Positions 1-8,334 of a DNA stretch of 64,000 nt are shown here, piece by piece. The translations under genes were made by a program, and so were the position numbers. The stretch is from Candidatus Methanoplasma termitum (lineage in GTDB: Archaea; Thermoplasmatota; Thermoplasmata; Methanomassiliicoccales; Methanomethylophilaceae). Numbering within the stretch: position 1 is the first letter of the stretch; each line of letters begins with the position of its first letter. The stretch covers positions 186,001 through 250,000 of the forward strand of contig NZ_CP010070.1 in assembly GCF_000800805.1 (NCBI RefSeq). The letters are read 5' to 3'. Below the pieces are notes generated by a model. That model saw only the letters and a program-made list of their open reading frames with translations. It had not been told where the DNA came from and did not search any database.

Positions 1-287
1 TTCTTTTGGCTCAGCGAGGTCCATGTACGCTTGTCGGTGAGTACGACAACTCCACCTCTGACATCCACTATGACGGAATTAGTGGAAGCGGCAAGCGTCT
101 CCGCGATCTCTTTTGTATCGCTCTCTGCGTTGCTCAGGACCTTGACCTTGATCAAACGCGCTTTCTTCAGTTGCGCAATGATCTCATTTGTCAATCCCTC
201 GTCTATTCCTTCTTTTCCCACGTGCACGGTGGGGCTGAGGTCGTTCGCACGCCTCATCAGTTCTTTTCTCGCTTCCTTTTCCGTCAT
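1..287 (-). CDS. YhbY/CRM-domain RNA-binding protein (3' end cut off by window)
   Basis: The frame is open from an ATG at 287 to the window edge, so the C-terminus is missing. The product begins MTEKEARKELMRRAND and continues with the CRM core: VHVGKEGIDEGL near residues 22-33, an AQLKKARLIKVKV strand-helix stretch and a GGVVVLTDK end strand. Single-domain archaeal CRM proteins bind structured RNA and are linked to ribosome assembly in bacteria; the archaeal role is less certain. Its ATG overlaps the TGA of the upstream RNase P gene (ATGA), so the two are translationally coupled, an arrangement that fits an RNA-processing job. Confidence 0.85.
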   Translation of the reverse strand, partial: MTEKEARKELMRRANDLSPTVHVGKEGIDEGLTNEIIAQLKKARLIKVKVLSNAESDTKEIAETLAASTNSVIVDVRGGVVVLTDKRTWTSLSQK

Positions 288-604
288 TTCTTTCTCTCCT
301 TCGTGTACGGCTTTCTTTTCAGGCCGCCGCAGTTCTGACACGTTGTCACTACCTTTCCGGCCGTCAGCCTTACCGTGCAGTTGACACCGGGGACCAGAGG
401 CATAAGACACTTCTTACAGTATCTGAAACCCTCCGGCATCTTCGTCCTGGTCTTACGTCCGATGGCTCTTGCCAATGAAACATATCTTACCGCAAGATCT
501 GGTCGGTCATCGGCCAGAGCCTCTTTCGATAACTCTGTGAGCTTCGAAATACGCTCCACGCCTATTTCTGCGACCGCATTCTTGGAGATACGCTTTTTAG
601 ACAT
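284..604 (-). CDS. rnp4: Ribonuclease P protein component 4 (Rpp21/Rpr2 family)
   Basis: This 106-residue basic protein has an N-terminal helical half and a C-terminal zinc ribbon: CKKC near residues 63-66 and CQNC near 89-92, the four-cysteine pattern of archaeal Rpp21. It is a protein subunit of archaeal RNase P, which trims tRNA 5' leaders. The length matches the family (about 100-120 residues). A TATA-like element (TTTATATCAG on this strand, near 631-640) lies about 30 bases before the ATG at 604, suggesting a very short leader. It is co-transcribed with the YhbY-like gene. Confidence 0.93.
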   Translation of the reverse strand: MSKKRISKNAVAEIGVERISKLTELSKEALADDRPDLAVRYVSLARAIGRKTRTKMPEGFRYCKKCLMPLVPGVNCTVRLTAGKVVTTCQNCGGLKRKPYTKERKK

Positions 605-737
605 GTTCCGTGATGTGAGTTAAGATACTGATATAAAGATTATCGGTTCGGACCCATATCCAAGGGACGGTCCATGGAAAGTGTTATATTCGCTGTCTTA
701 TTGGGTTGTGATAATAAAAAGAATGGAAGAGTAACAG

Positions 738-746
738 TCTTTAAAT
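738..746 (+). promoter_or_regulatory. TATA box for rpl10e-dph2
   Basis: CTTTAAATA is a good archaeal TATA box. It predicts transcription starting near 770, giving a short leader before rpl10e. The 605-785 gap otherwise holds the divergent rnp4 promoter. Confidence 0.55.
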
Positions 747-794
747 AGAAATTCGAGATTGTCGCTCTATCGCGTTTAATAACAGGTGGCGCAA

Positions 795-1313
795 ATGGTA
801 AGAAAGCCAGCATCAATGTACAGAAGGATCACAGGACAAGCGTACACACGCCGTGAATACATGGGAGGAGTTCCCGCAAGCAGATTGTCACAGTTTGACA
901 TGGGGAGCCCGAGTGAAGATTTCCCGGTGGTACTCACGCTGAAGGTGAAGGATCGTGTGCAGGTAAGACACACCGCATTGGAGGCCGGACGTATCGCAGC
1001 CAACAAGATGCTTTCCTCTCAGGCCGGAACAGCAAATTACCACCTTAAAGTAAGAGCATATCCACATGTTGTTCTCAGAGAGAACAAACTTGCCACCGGC
1101 GCAGGAGCGGACCGTGTGTCATCCGGTATGAGGAACGGTTTTGGGAAGGCAGTAGGAACAGCCGCAAGGCTTGAGAGAGACCAGGCGATCATGACGGTCA
1201 GCGTCTCCGCCGATAAAGTCAATGTGGCAAAAACAGCGCTCTGGAAAGCATCCATGAAATTCCCGTCCCCCTGCTACGTAGATGTAGAGAAAGGACAGGA
1301 ATACATGAAATAA
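795..1313 (+). CDS. rpl10e: Ribosomal protein L10e / uL16 (large subunit)
   Basis: The product begins MVRKPASMYRRITGQAYTRR and carries YMGGVPASRLSQFDMG, typical of archaeal L10e (uL16). This protein sits at the A-site finger and central protuberance of the 50S subunit. ATG 795 is preferred because it gives the usual basic N-terminus; an in-frame GTG at 786 would add three residues (MAQ). Total length is about 172 residues, as expected. Its TAA is directly followed by the dph2 ATG with no gap, so the two are one operon. Confidence 0.96.
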   Translation: MVRKPASMYRRITGQAYTRREYMGGVPASRLSQFDMGSPSEDFPVVLTLKVKDRVQVRHTALEAGRIAANKMLSSQAGTANYHLKVRAYPHVVLRENKLATGAGADRVSSGMRNGFGKAVGTAARLERDQAIMTVSVSADKVNVAKTALWKASMKFPSPCYVDVEKGQEYMK

Positions 1314-2303
1314 ATGTTCGAACTGCGTCTGGATTCGATAGCCTCCTGGATACAGGATAGAGGCTATAGGTCCGTGGCGGTCCAGCTTCCCGAGGGCGTC
1401 AAGATCGATGCCCTCGGGATATCTGATTTTTTATCAAGTAATACGAAAGCCGACATCACCATTCTCGGCGACCCTTGTTACGGCGCATGCGACCTATTTT
1501 CTGATTACAAGAAGATCGCTGACGCACTTGTGCATTTCGGGCATTCTCCTATTCATCCCCAGGAGAATGACACGGACATTCTTTTTGTCGAGATCCGAGC
1601 CGATCCCGATATCGAGAATGCTATAATCGCCGTTTCCGAAAAGCTTCCTAAAAAAGTGGGACTTCTGGCAACAGTCCAATATATCGGGCTGATGCAAAAA
1701 ACAAAAGACATACTTGAGAGCAGAGGGAAAGAGGTTTTTATCGGTAAGGGGGACTGCAGGATATTCCATCCGGGCCAGGTTCTGGGATGCAATTACAGCT
1801 CCGCCGTATCTGTCAACGACAGTGTGGAGGCTTTTTTATATCTGGGGGAGGGTGATTTCCACCCACTTGCGGCCGCCTTCGGTGTCAAAAAGGAAATGTT
1901 CGTTCTTAATCCGTTATCCGGTGAGATAAGAAAAGTGGATGAGGAAAGGGACAGGCTTCTCAGGAAAAGGTTCGCCGCAATAGAGAAAGCAAGGACCGCC
2001 GAAAGTTTCCTGGTGATAGTTTGCACAAAGTCCGGACAGGATAGGTCCGCGACGGCAGACTTCCTCATAAAAAAGGTAAAAGAGCGGGGGAAGAAAGCTT
2101 ACAAGATCGTAATGAACGAGATCGGCCCGAACGCTTTGCTTCCTTACAAAGTGGATGCCTACATCAACACGGCCTGTCCGAGGATCGCGATCGATGACTC
2201 GGCAAGATATTCGAGACCCATGCTCACAGTAACAGAAGCGGAGATCGTGCTCGGACTCAGAGAGTGGGAAGGGTATGAGTTCGATTCTATCACAAATCCT
2301 TAA
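1314..2303 (+). CDS. dph2: Diphthamide synthase Dph2 (3-amino-3-carboxypropyl transfer, radical SAM-like 4Fe-4S enzyme)
   Basis: This is archaeal Dph2, which catalyses the first step of diphthamide formation on EF-2 by moving the aminocarboxypropyl group of SAM to a histidine. The three cluster cysteines are visible in the three homologous domains: GDPCYGAC near residue 53-60, VLGCNY near 158, and TACPRIAIDD near 285. The length of 329 residues fits archaeal Dph2 homodimers. It starts immediately after rpl10e. The next enzyme of the pathway, diphthine synthase, is also in this window at 42243. Confidence 0.95.
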   Translation: MFELRLDSIASWIQDRGYRSVAVQLPEGVKIDALGISDFLSSNTKADITILGDPCYGACDLFSDYKKIADALVHFGHSPIHPQENDTDILFVEIRADPDIENAIIAVSEKLPKKVGLLATVQYIGLMQKTKDILESRGKEVFIGKGDCRIFHPGQVLGCNYSSAVSVNDSVEAFLYLGEGDFHPLAAAFGVKKEMFVLNPLSGEIRKVDEERDRLLRKRFAAIEKARTAESFLVIVCTKSGQDRSATADFLIKKVKERGKKAYKIVMNEIGPNALLPYKVDAYINTACPRIAIDDSARYSRPMLTVTEAEIVLGLREWEGYEFDSITNP

Positions 2304-2327
2304 TATTAACGATATTATGAACATCCG

Positions 2328-3077
2328 ATGTTCACAGTAAAGAACCTTCTTCAGAGAGACCTTCCCGACGTCAAAGTGGGGATAGGAAGCGGCACCGACT
2401 CCGGACACGTAGAGAAAAGCGTTCGTGCAATGAACAATAAGAACGTGAGGATCTACAAAGACCCCGTTAAGCTGGTCGATGATCTCTTCACCGGAAAGAT
2501 CGATGCCGCCGTAAGAGGGGATATGTCCTCCTCGAAGCTTCTCCATATCCTCAAGGAAAGAGCGGGGGTCGATCAGATAGAGAGGGTTGTGATCATGGAA
2601 CCTCCCGGCGGCCATGCCTTCTTCATGGTGCCGGTTGGCATCGACGAAGGTTCAACCGTCAAAGAGAAACACGTAATGGCTGTCAGAGCGATAGAACTGA
2701 TGAAGAGCTTAGGCTCGGGGACAAGGATCGCGGTCATGTCAGGCGGCAGGAAGGACGACAAGGGAAGGAACCAATTTGTCGATATGACGCTCAGGGAAGC
2801 CGAAGAACTTACCGTCTTACTAAAAAAAGAGGGATATGACGCATACAACGCCGAGATCCTGATCGAATCGGCCGTCGAAGAGGCCGATCTCATCATCGCA
2901 CCCGACGGAATAGCCGGCAATCTCATTTTCAGAACGTTGCACTTCATCGGCGGGGCGGTAGCGATGGGCGCACCCGTCCTGAATATCGATAAAGTATTTG
3001 TGGATACGTCGAGAGTAAAGACCGATTATATCGATTCAATAATATTAGCGATGATCCTGGCTGAGGAGAAGAAATGA
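2328..3077 (+). CDS. mtxX: Methanogenesis marker protein 4 (MtxX)
   Basis: The 249-residue sequence (VGIGSGTDSGHVEKS at the start, PDGIAGNLIFRTLHFIGG near residue 205) matches the MtxX/Mmp4 family, a methanogen marker related in fold to phosphate acetyl/butyryl transferases and PlsX. The biochemical role is not established; the old name methyltransferase is not supported by known chemistry. Here it is the first gene of a run with queD, queC and queE, and its TGA overlaps the queD ATG, so it is translationally coupled to preQ0 synthesis genes. Confidence 0.88.
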   Translation: MFTVKNLLQRDLPDVKVGIGSGTDSGHVEKSVRAMNNKNVRIYKDPVKLVDDLFTGKIDAAVRGDMSSSKLLHILKERAGVDQIERVVIMEPPGGHAFFMVPVGIDEGSTVKEKHVMAVRAIELMKSLGSGTRIAVMSGGRKDDKGRNQFVDMTLREAEELTVLLKKEGYDAYNAEILIESAVEEADLIIAPDGIAGNLIFRTLHFIGGAVAMGAPVLNIDKVFVDTSRVKTDYIDSIILAMILAEEKK

Positions 3078-3547
3078 TAATAGAGATCGACGGCGGACAT
3101 ACCGGGATATCATTCTCGTCATGCCATTTCATCCCCATGCACGATAAATGTTCCAGACTCCACGGCCACAGTTACATCGTAAGGATAAGGCTTGAAGGGG
3201 AGCAGAACGAAAGCGGTATGGTGATGGATTTCGTCATTCTCAAGAAAAAGCTCCGTTCGATGATATCAGAGATGGATCACAAGGTCCTCCTCCCGGCACG
3301 TTCAAGGATCGTCAAGATCGTTGAAAAAAACGGCTCCGTTGAAGTGACATCCTGTAACAAGAGGTATGTCTTCCCCGCAGAGGACGTTCTGATGCTGGAT
3401 GTCACCACCACAACGGCAGAGGAAATGGCCAGGATGATGACCGAGATGATAATCAAGGACATCGATTTCCCGAAGACGGTAAAGAGCGTCGCTATAGGTC
3501 TGGACGAAGAACGCGGCCAGACGGCATGGTACACAAAGGTGTTATGA
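3074..3547 (+). CDS. queD: 6-carboxytetrahydropterin synthase QueD-like
   Basis: This is a PTPS-fold enzyme for the second step of preQ0 synthesis (7,8-dihydroneopterin triphosphate to carboxytetrahydropterin). Zinc histidines are visible in SSCHF near residue 18 and in the CSRLHGHSY block near residues 26-34, where Cys26 is the catalytic thiol position. A DHKVLLPAR segment follows near residue 71. The length of 157 residues is normal for archaeal QueD. It overlaps mtxX by four bases and queC by four bases (ATGA). Confidence 0.92.
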   Translation: MIIEIDGGHTGISFSSCHFIPMHDKCSRLHGHSYIVRIRLEGEQNESGMVMDFVILKKKLRSMISEMDHKVLLPARSRIVKIVEKNGSVEVTSCNKRYVFPAEDVLMLDVTTTTAEEMARMMTEMIIKDIDFPKTVKSVAIGLDEERGQTAWYTKVL

Positions 3548-4218
3548 TGCCCAAGGCGGTTGTGCTGTTATCGGGGGGATTGGACTCCACGGTAACATTG
3601 GCAGCCGCCATTGATGAAGGGAACGAGCCTACCGCATTAAGTTTCAGGTACGGACAGAGGCATACGAAAGAGCTCGGGTCCGCAGAGGCGGTCTGTAAGC
3701 ACTATGAGATAGAGCACCTGATAATCGACATAGATCTTTCTTCTTTCAGGTCTGCTCTCACGGATGAGAGTTTGGAGGTCCCTTCCGACAGAGAAGGGAA
3801 ACCGGATGAGAACATCCCGATAACTTATGTGCCGTCAAGAAATATAATCTTCCTGAGTATCGCCGCCGGTGTGTGTGAATCCATCGGCGCGGAAGCGATA
3901 TACATAGGTGCGAACGCTGTTGATTATTCAGGATACCCGGACTGCCGCTATGACTTCTTCGAAGCGTTCAGGAAGATGCTTACCGTCGGTACGAAGGCAG
4001 GTGTAGAAGGCAATCCCATCGATATAAGAACGCCGATATTGGAACTCTCGAAGGCGGACATTGTAAGGAAAGGCAAAGAGCTGAATGCTCCGTTGCATCT
4101 GACCTGGTCATGTTACAACGGCGGCGGAAAGGCATGCGGACACTGTGATTCGTGCAGACTGAGGCTTAAAGGTTTTAGAGAAGCAGGATATACGGATGAA
4201 ATAGAATACGAGGGATAA
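3544..4218 (+). CDS. queC: 7-cyano-7-deazaguanine synthase QueC
   Basis: QueC makes preQ0 from carboxydeazaguanine using ATP and ammonia; in archaea preQ0 is inserted into tRNA position 15 as the archaeosine precursor. The PP-loop motif LSGGLDST lies near the N-terminus and a C-terminal zinc site reads CYNGGGKACGHCDSC. ATG 3544, overlapping the queD stop, is the natural start; an in-frame ATG at 3526 inside queD would add six residues. About 224 residues, as in the family. Confidence 0.96.
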   Translation: MMPKAVVLLSGGLDSTVTLAAAIDEGNEPTALSFRYGQRHTKELGSAEAVCKHYEIEHLIIDIDLSSFRSALTDESLEVPSDREGKPDENIPITYVPSRNIIFLSIAAGVCESIGAEAIYIGANAVDYSGYPDCRYDFFEAFRKMLTVGTKAGVEGNPIDIRTPILELSKADIVRKGKELNAPLHLTWSCYNGGGKACGHCDSCRLRLKGFREAGYTDEIEYEG

Positions 4219-4221
4219 AAA

Positions 4222-4845
4222 ATGAAGATATGTGAGTATTTCGGTTCCATTCAGGGCGAAGGGATCACTATCGGTATTCCGACATATTTCATACGCACCG
4301 CAGGCTGCAATCTGAGGTGCGAATGGTGCGATACGGCCTATGCTTGGGAGGGCGGAATGGAGACATCCGTCGACGAGATCATGGAGATCGTGGATGACAC
4401 CGAGAACGTATGCGTCACGGGAGGGGAACCTCTGCTGCAGAAGGATATGCCGGAACTTATCGACAGGCTTCTGGAAGCAGGCAAAAGGATAGTGATCGAG
4501 ACCAACGGTTCAAAGGATATCTCAGTCATACCAAAGAATGATAATATCATCATCAGTATGGATGTAAAATGTCCGTCGTCGGGTATGTCAGATAAGAATC
4601 TTTCCTCTAATCTTCGATATCTCGGCAAAAAAGATCAGATCAAGTTCGTGATAGGTAATCATGTGGATTTGAATTATGCGATCCGTTTCATCAGAGAGAA
4701 TCCTGTGGATGCGAACATAATCTTCGGTGCGGTAGGCGGAATGGACCTTCTTCACATCGCTGAAGAGGTCATCAACAGGAAACTGAACGTAAGGGTCCTG
4801 CCGCAGCTCCACAAGATAATATGGGGAGATAAAGGATCAGTTTGA
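4222..4845 (+). CDS. queE: 7-carboxy-7-deazaguanine synthase QueE (radical SAM)
   Basis: QueE is the radical SAM ring-contraction step that makes the deazapurine core. The cluster motif is CNLRCEWC (residues 29-36), with QGEG near residue 11 contacting substrate and GGEPLLQ near residue 67 contacting SAM. At 207 residues it is a compact archaeal QueE. It starts three bases after queC. With queD and queC this completes preQ0 synthesis after GTP cyclohydrolase; the archaeosine transglycosylase is not in the window. Its 3' end overlaps the convergent NifX-like gene by nine bases. Confidence 0.95.
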   Translation: MKICEYFGSIQGEGITIGIPTYFIRTAGCNLRCEWCDTAYAWEGGMETSVDEIMEIVDDTENVCVTGGEPLLQKDMPELIDRLLEAGKRIVIETNGSKDISVIPKNDNIIISMDVKCPSSGMSDKNLSSNLRYLGKKDQIKFVIGNHVDLNYAIRFIRENPVDANIIFGAVGGMDLLHIAEEVINRKLNVRVLPQLHKIIWGDKGSV

Positions 4846-5184
4846 TTTATTCTCGAACTTCTTTTTCAACTCATATCTTCTTTTGAAATCTTTGACGCAC
4901 TGTTCAACGGTACCGTCCTCGTCGTATGATACCTGTATCTCGGCTTTATTGAGTATCTGGAGGCCGTGGGACCCTATCCCCCCCACAATGACCGCATCGA
5001 CCTTCAGACCTACTATTGCGTCTGCGACCTTGAATCCCGCACCGTTCGAATTAGCGAATTCGTTCTTCACTACGGTATAGTCAAGCGTATCCATGTCGAC
5101 GATCAAAAAGAACGGGGCGTGGCCGAAATCCTCCGCAACGTATGACTCAAGCGTATCCCCTTCAGCGATAACGCCTATCTTCAT
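4837..5184 (-). CDS. NifX/NifB-type dinitrogenase iron-molybdenum cofactor-binding domain protein
   Basis: This single-domain protein of 115 residues (MKIGVIAEGDTLESYVAEDFGHAPFF split over residues 1-26, VGGIGSHGLQILNKA near 67-81) belongs to the NifX/MTH1175 family. These small proteins bind Fe-S clusters or cofactors. In archaea they often sit beside Mrp/NBP35 ATPases, as here, and need not be involved in nitrogen fixation. It overlaps the upstream Mrp gene by four bases. Inferred role: Fe-S cluster carrier or partner. Confidence 0.85.
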   Translation of the reverse strand: MKIGVIAEGDTLESYVAEDFGHAPFFLIVDMDTLDYTVVKNEFANSNGAGFKVADAIVGLKVDAVIVGGIGSHGLQILNKAEIQVSYDEDGTVEQCVKDFKRRYELKKKFENKSN

Positions 5185-6014
5185 TTCTTCTCCACGGTCC
5201 TTATGATCCTTTCTACGATCTTATTGAACGCTATCGCAGATCTTGATTCGGGTTCGGATATCACCACAGGCATTCCTGAATCTCCGGACCTTGCGACGCC
5301 CGGTTCCATGGGGATTCTCCCCAGGAATTGTATATCCAGACTCTCTGCGGCTTTCTCTCCGCCGCCAGATCCGAATATCTCCGTCAATTTGCCGCAGTGG
5401 GGGCAGATGAAACCGCTCATATTCTCAACGATCCCTATTATCGGTATATTCGTCTCCGCCGCAAAAGTGATGGATTTCCGGCTGTCAAGCACCGCAACAT
5501 CCTGAGGGGTGGTCACAATGACCGCACCGTCAGCCTTCGGTATGAGCTGTGCGATCGACATCGCCTCGTCCCCTGTTCCCGGCGGCATATCGATGATCAG
5601 ATAGTCAAGGTCCCCCCAGTCGACATCTTCAATGAATTGTCTTATCGCACTGGACTTCATCGGACCTCTCCACATTATCGCCGAATCTTTGCTGGGAAGC
5701 AGGAACGCCATCGACATTATGCTGAGCGATGGCGGCACGGAAATGGGGATAAGCATATTCTTTTCGTTCGCATAAAGCTTCTCATCCTCTATGTGGAACA
5801 TTTTCGGTATGTTGGGTCCCGTGATATCTACATCCATCAGGCCGGTCTGGTATCCCTTCATTGAAAGGGCCTGAGCAAGATTCGATGAGACAGTACTTTT
5901 TCCCACGCCGCCCTTCCCGCTCATCACAATGATCACATGTTTGATCCTGGAAAGGCTGTCATGCAGTTTGGTCTCGTTCTCGATATCCTCTCCGCTCATC
6001 ATTGGTTTAGGCAT
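5181..6014 (-). CDS. mrp: Mrp/NBP35-family Fe-S cluster carrier ATPase
   Basis: A deviant Walker A motif SGKGGVGKS lies near residues 32-40, DMPPGTGDE is near residue 142, and the CPHC pair (ICPHCGK near 203) can bridge a 4Fe-4S cluster in the dimer. Members transfer Fe-S clusters to apo-proteins. The bacterial MIP18-like N-terminal domain is absent, as usual in archaea; only about 25 residues precede the P-loop. It is translated with the downstream NifX-like gene. Confidence 0.93.
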   Translation of the reverse strand: MPKPMMSGEDIENETKLHDSLSRIKHVIIVMSGKGGVGKSTVSSNLAQALSMKGYQTGLMDVDITGPNIPKMFHIEDEKLYANEKNMLIPISVPPSLSIMSMAFLLPSKDSAIMWRGPMKSSAIRQFIEDVDWGDLDYLIIDMPPGTGDEAMSIAQLIPKADGAVIVTTPQDVAVLDSRKSITFAAETNIPIIGIVENMSGFICPHCGKLTEIFGSGGGEKAAESLDIQFLGRIPMEPGVARSGDSGMPVVISEPESRSAIAFNKIVERIIRTVEKK

Positions 6015-6100
6015 TTGAATTTCTCCGCACCACCTAAATGTTCAGTTCCGATATAAGGGTTATCGGAATCGATATATTCAAAAAAGTTATGGTACGGTGC

Positions 6101-6502
6101 ATGCCGATAGGGGATCCGGGCGGAGGAAATTTCGAATATACGGTAGAGGGTCTCCCGAAATCCATCTACATGTCGGTTGTCCCTTGCAGTGACATAGGGC
6201 GCGGGATATCATTTTACAATGGGATTCTGGGCATGAATATCGTCTACAAAAAAGAGAAAGAGGCGGTTGTCAGACGGGACGGTGCAACGCTTCTTCTGAA
6301 GGCCTCCGGGTCGGTGGGAATAGATACCGGTATCTTCCTCGGAGTGGAGAACCCATATGATCTTCACAGACGTTTGGTCGATGAAGGCGTGATCTTTGTA
6401 AAAGATCCGGTCAGAGCGCCAATGGGGGTATACACGTCATTCAAGGACTATGACGGTAACATCATTCATGCTATTGAAACGAATGCGAGAGTTAAACTGT
6501 AA
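6101..6502 (+). CDS. Glyoxalase/VOC-superfamily protein
   Basis: The main body (PCSDIGRGISFYNGILGMN, later DYDGNIIHAIE) is one VOC module of the glyoxalase/bleomycin-resistance fold; the substrate is unknown. ATG 6101 was chosen because a TATA box (GATATATTC, 6071-6079) lies 25 bases upstream, making the gene leaderless; in-frame ATGs at 6089 and 6038 would extend it. The three-residue metal set of glyoxalase I is not obvious, so the name should stay general. Confidence 0.75.
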   Translation: MPIGDPGGGNFEYTVEGLPKSIYMSVVPCSDIGRGISFYNGILGMNIVYKKEKEAVVRRDGATLLLKASGSVGIDTGIFLGVENPYDLHRRLVDEGVIFVKDPVRAPMGVYTSFKDYDGNIIHAIETNARVKL

Positions 6503-6540
6503 GCAACAAATGTTTTATCCGAACTATGTATCCTTGTTGT

Positions 6541-7116
6541 ATGAAGGTCATAGCCCTCAACGGAAGCCCAAGGCTGATCGGGAACACAAGCAACATTCTT
6601 CACGATGTTGCTGATGAATTTGAGAAAGAGGGCATCGAGACCGAACATGTACAACTGTATTCTTACAACCTCGAGAAGTGCAACGACTGCAGATCCTGCG
6701 AGATCAGAGGAGATGGGAGATGCATCCTCGAGGATGATGAACTCAACGACATCGTGGATGCGATGAGGGAGGCTGACGGAATAATTCTGGCGTCCCCATG
6801 TTATTACGGGGCATGCTCTGCCCAGATGAAGATATTCTTAGAGAGAGCGGGTCTGATCTTGGAAAAAGGCGATAAAGGATTGAAAAGGAAGGTCGGAGGG
6901 GCCATTGTCGTGAACGCCCACGACGGAGGCTCCATGGTATATTATCAGCTTGTCAATTGGATGCTGAGGAATCAAATGATAGTATGCGGAGGAGCGCCTG
7001 CGCCTATTGTTACGGCACTCAATTCTCCGCAGTATCAGAATGATAAAGACGGTATGAAAGGGGTCATCGGCCTCGCAAAGGAGATGGCGTGGGCGATCTC
7101 CAAGCTCAGTCAATGA
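6541..7116 (+). CDS. NADPH-dependent FMN reductase family iron-sulfur flavoprotein
   Basis: The product starts MKVIALNGSPRLIGNTS, the flavodoxin-like FMN phosphate loop, and has the cysteine set CNDCRSCEIRGDGRC (residues 48-62) of archaeal iron-sulfur flavoproteins, which binds a 4Fe-4S cluster next to FMN. SPCYYGACSAQMKIF near residue 89 contacts the flavin. It probably moves electrons from ferredoxin to small acceptors; the physiological acceptor is unknown. ATG 6541 is chosen over the in-frame ATG at 6526 because the protein family starts directly at the first strand. Confidence 0.88.
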   Translation: MKVIALNGSPRLIGNTSNILHDVADEFEKEGIETEHVQLYSYNLEKCNDCRSCEIRGDGRCILEDDELNDIVDAMREADGIILASPCYYGACSAQMKIFLERAGLILEKGDKGLKRKVGGAIVVNAHDGGSMVYYQLVNWMLRNQMIVCGGAPAPIVTALNSPQYQNDKDGMKGVIGLAKEMAWAISKLSQ

Positions 7117-7839
7117 TCAGAAGAAATAGAACCCACAACCCTCGCTTACCGAGATGTTCGCTACTGCGTTCAAACGTTCCAGTGTTCCGCCGTAACGTCT
7201 GACCATCATCTTTCCTTCTTCAGGTAGTGCTGCTGTCAATATCTCGATCTCTTTGAGAAGTTCCTTTGCCTCGTTTGGAGTGTAGACTCTGCCGCTCTTT
7301 GCTCCGTCAGGCACAGAGGCGATGATCTTACATCCTTTTTTCTCGGCAATGCTCGGAAGAAGACTGTCGTTAGGCCCGAACGTCCCGATGCATCCTCTGC
7401 CTTTGTCCCAAGAGATTTTGCATTTTTGGCACATCTCGGTCATTTCTTCAAAAGAGAGCATATCCCATCCCGTAAGGCGGTTCTCTTTTTTCGATGCGGC
7501 AAGAACTTTGTCTTTTTTTGCGCCGCTTACTTTTTCCATTTCGATCCATCCGGTGCTGGTCCTGACCGCCTTGGGTTTGAGGAGTTTGATATCATCTTCA
7601 TTCTTCAGCTTATCCATATAGATCGCATCTGTTTCCGCGTTGACACGGTTCCTCTTCAGGAATGCTTCCCAATCGCCTACTTGGGATTTTGCATCATCAA
7701 GTGAGACTATGTCATCATATCCCACAAGGTCTTCCATTCCGGAGATATCATCGACCCTGACCCGGATAACATTCATTCTCAGTTCTCTGCACAGGGCGCT
7801 TTTTGCTTCCGTTTCTTTAATTCCGATGCTGATTCCCAT
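7117..7839 (-). CDS. Conserved-looking protein of unknown function with cysteine-rich centre
   Basis: I do not recognise this 240-residue soluble protein. No signal peptide or membrane segment is visible. A central cluster CQKCKISWDKGRGC (about residues 137-150) offers three cysteines that could bind metal or an Fe-S cluster, with further cysteines near residues 17, 170 and 235. The end is rich in aromatic residues (CGFYFF). The base composition and codon use resemble the neighbours, so it is likely a resident gene. It lies tail to tail with the flavoprotein gene and ends directly beside it. Confidence 0.7.
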   Translation of the reverse strand: MGISIGIKETEAKSALCRELRMNVIRVRVDDISGMEDLVGYDDIVSLDDAKSQVGDWEAFLKRNRVNAETDAIYMDKLKNEDDIKLLKPKAVRTSTGWIEMEKVSGAKKDKVLAASKKENRLTGWDMLSFEEMTEMCQKCKISWDKGRGCIGTFGPNDSLLPSIAEKKGCKIIASVPDGAKSGRVYTPNEAKELLKEIEILTAALPEEGKMMVRRYGGTLERLNAVANISVSEGCGFYFF

Positions 7840-7904
7840 TTTTGATGCCCTCTTTTTGTTCTTTACGTTGGTATAGGCAACATATTTTACATTTAATACA
7901 TTCT

Positions 7905-8205
7905 TCTAAGGTGCGGAATGCGCTTTGCGGCAAAGTATTATGTTGTTGTGAAATCCTATTACGGATAGGATAGTGGTTTAACGTCCTCTCCCCGAAGGGA
8001 GAAGACGGACCCATAAGGAGGAGTCATTCCTGCTTCCGTTTTACGGTGGTTCGAGAATGATCTCGATCACCAAAGGATCGAAACAGGCCCTGATACGGAT
8101 AAACCGGAATCGCTTGGTGATGATTGCCGCCTCCTGACCCGGACGGTCCGGACATACCGCGCCTTGAGAGTTTGTACCTCCGACTCCCCATCCGCGGTCA
8201 TCTTA
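7905..8205. ncRNA. Candidate structured non-coding RNA (strand and identity unknown)
   Basis: The 495-base gap between the unknown protein gene and the PUA gene holds no convincing reading frame but is dense in strong hairpins: CCTAT/ATAGG near 7955-7969, CTCCC/GGGAG with a CGAA tetraloop near 7989-8002, GGTG-TCGAG/CTCGA-CACC near 8046-8072, and a CCGGAC-g-GTCCGG palindrome near 8139-8151. Its G+C looks higher than in other gaps. TATA-like elements exist on both sides. I could not find the conserved blocks of RNase P RNA, SRP RNA or 5S rRNA. Confidence 0.4.
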
Positions 8206-8334
8206 CATTATACGTTCATATATGATATAGCCAGCAGTAGAAATACTCCATTTGGTAGTGATCGGACAAGTTAATGTATTTAGATTTTTTTCAAGCAAAA
8301 GTATGAAAACCGTAAAAGAGATGCTGGAGACGAT

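Noticed and set aside
8040-8080. tRNA-like GGTTCGAG sequence
   Set aside because: It is one arm of a hairpin; no acceptor stem or anticodon arm can be drawn.
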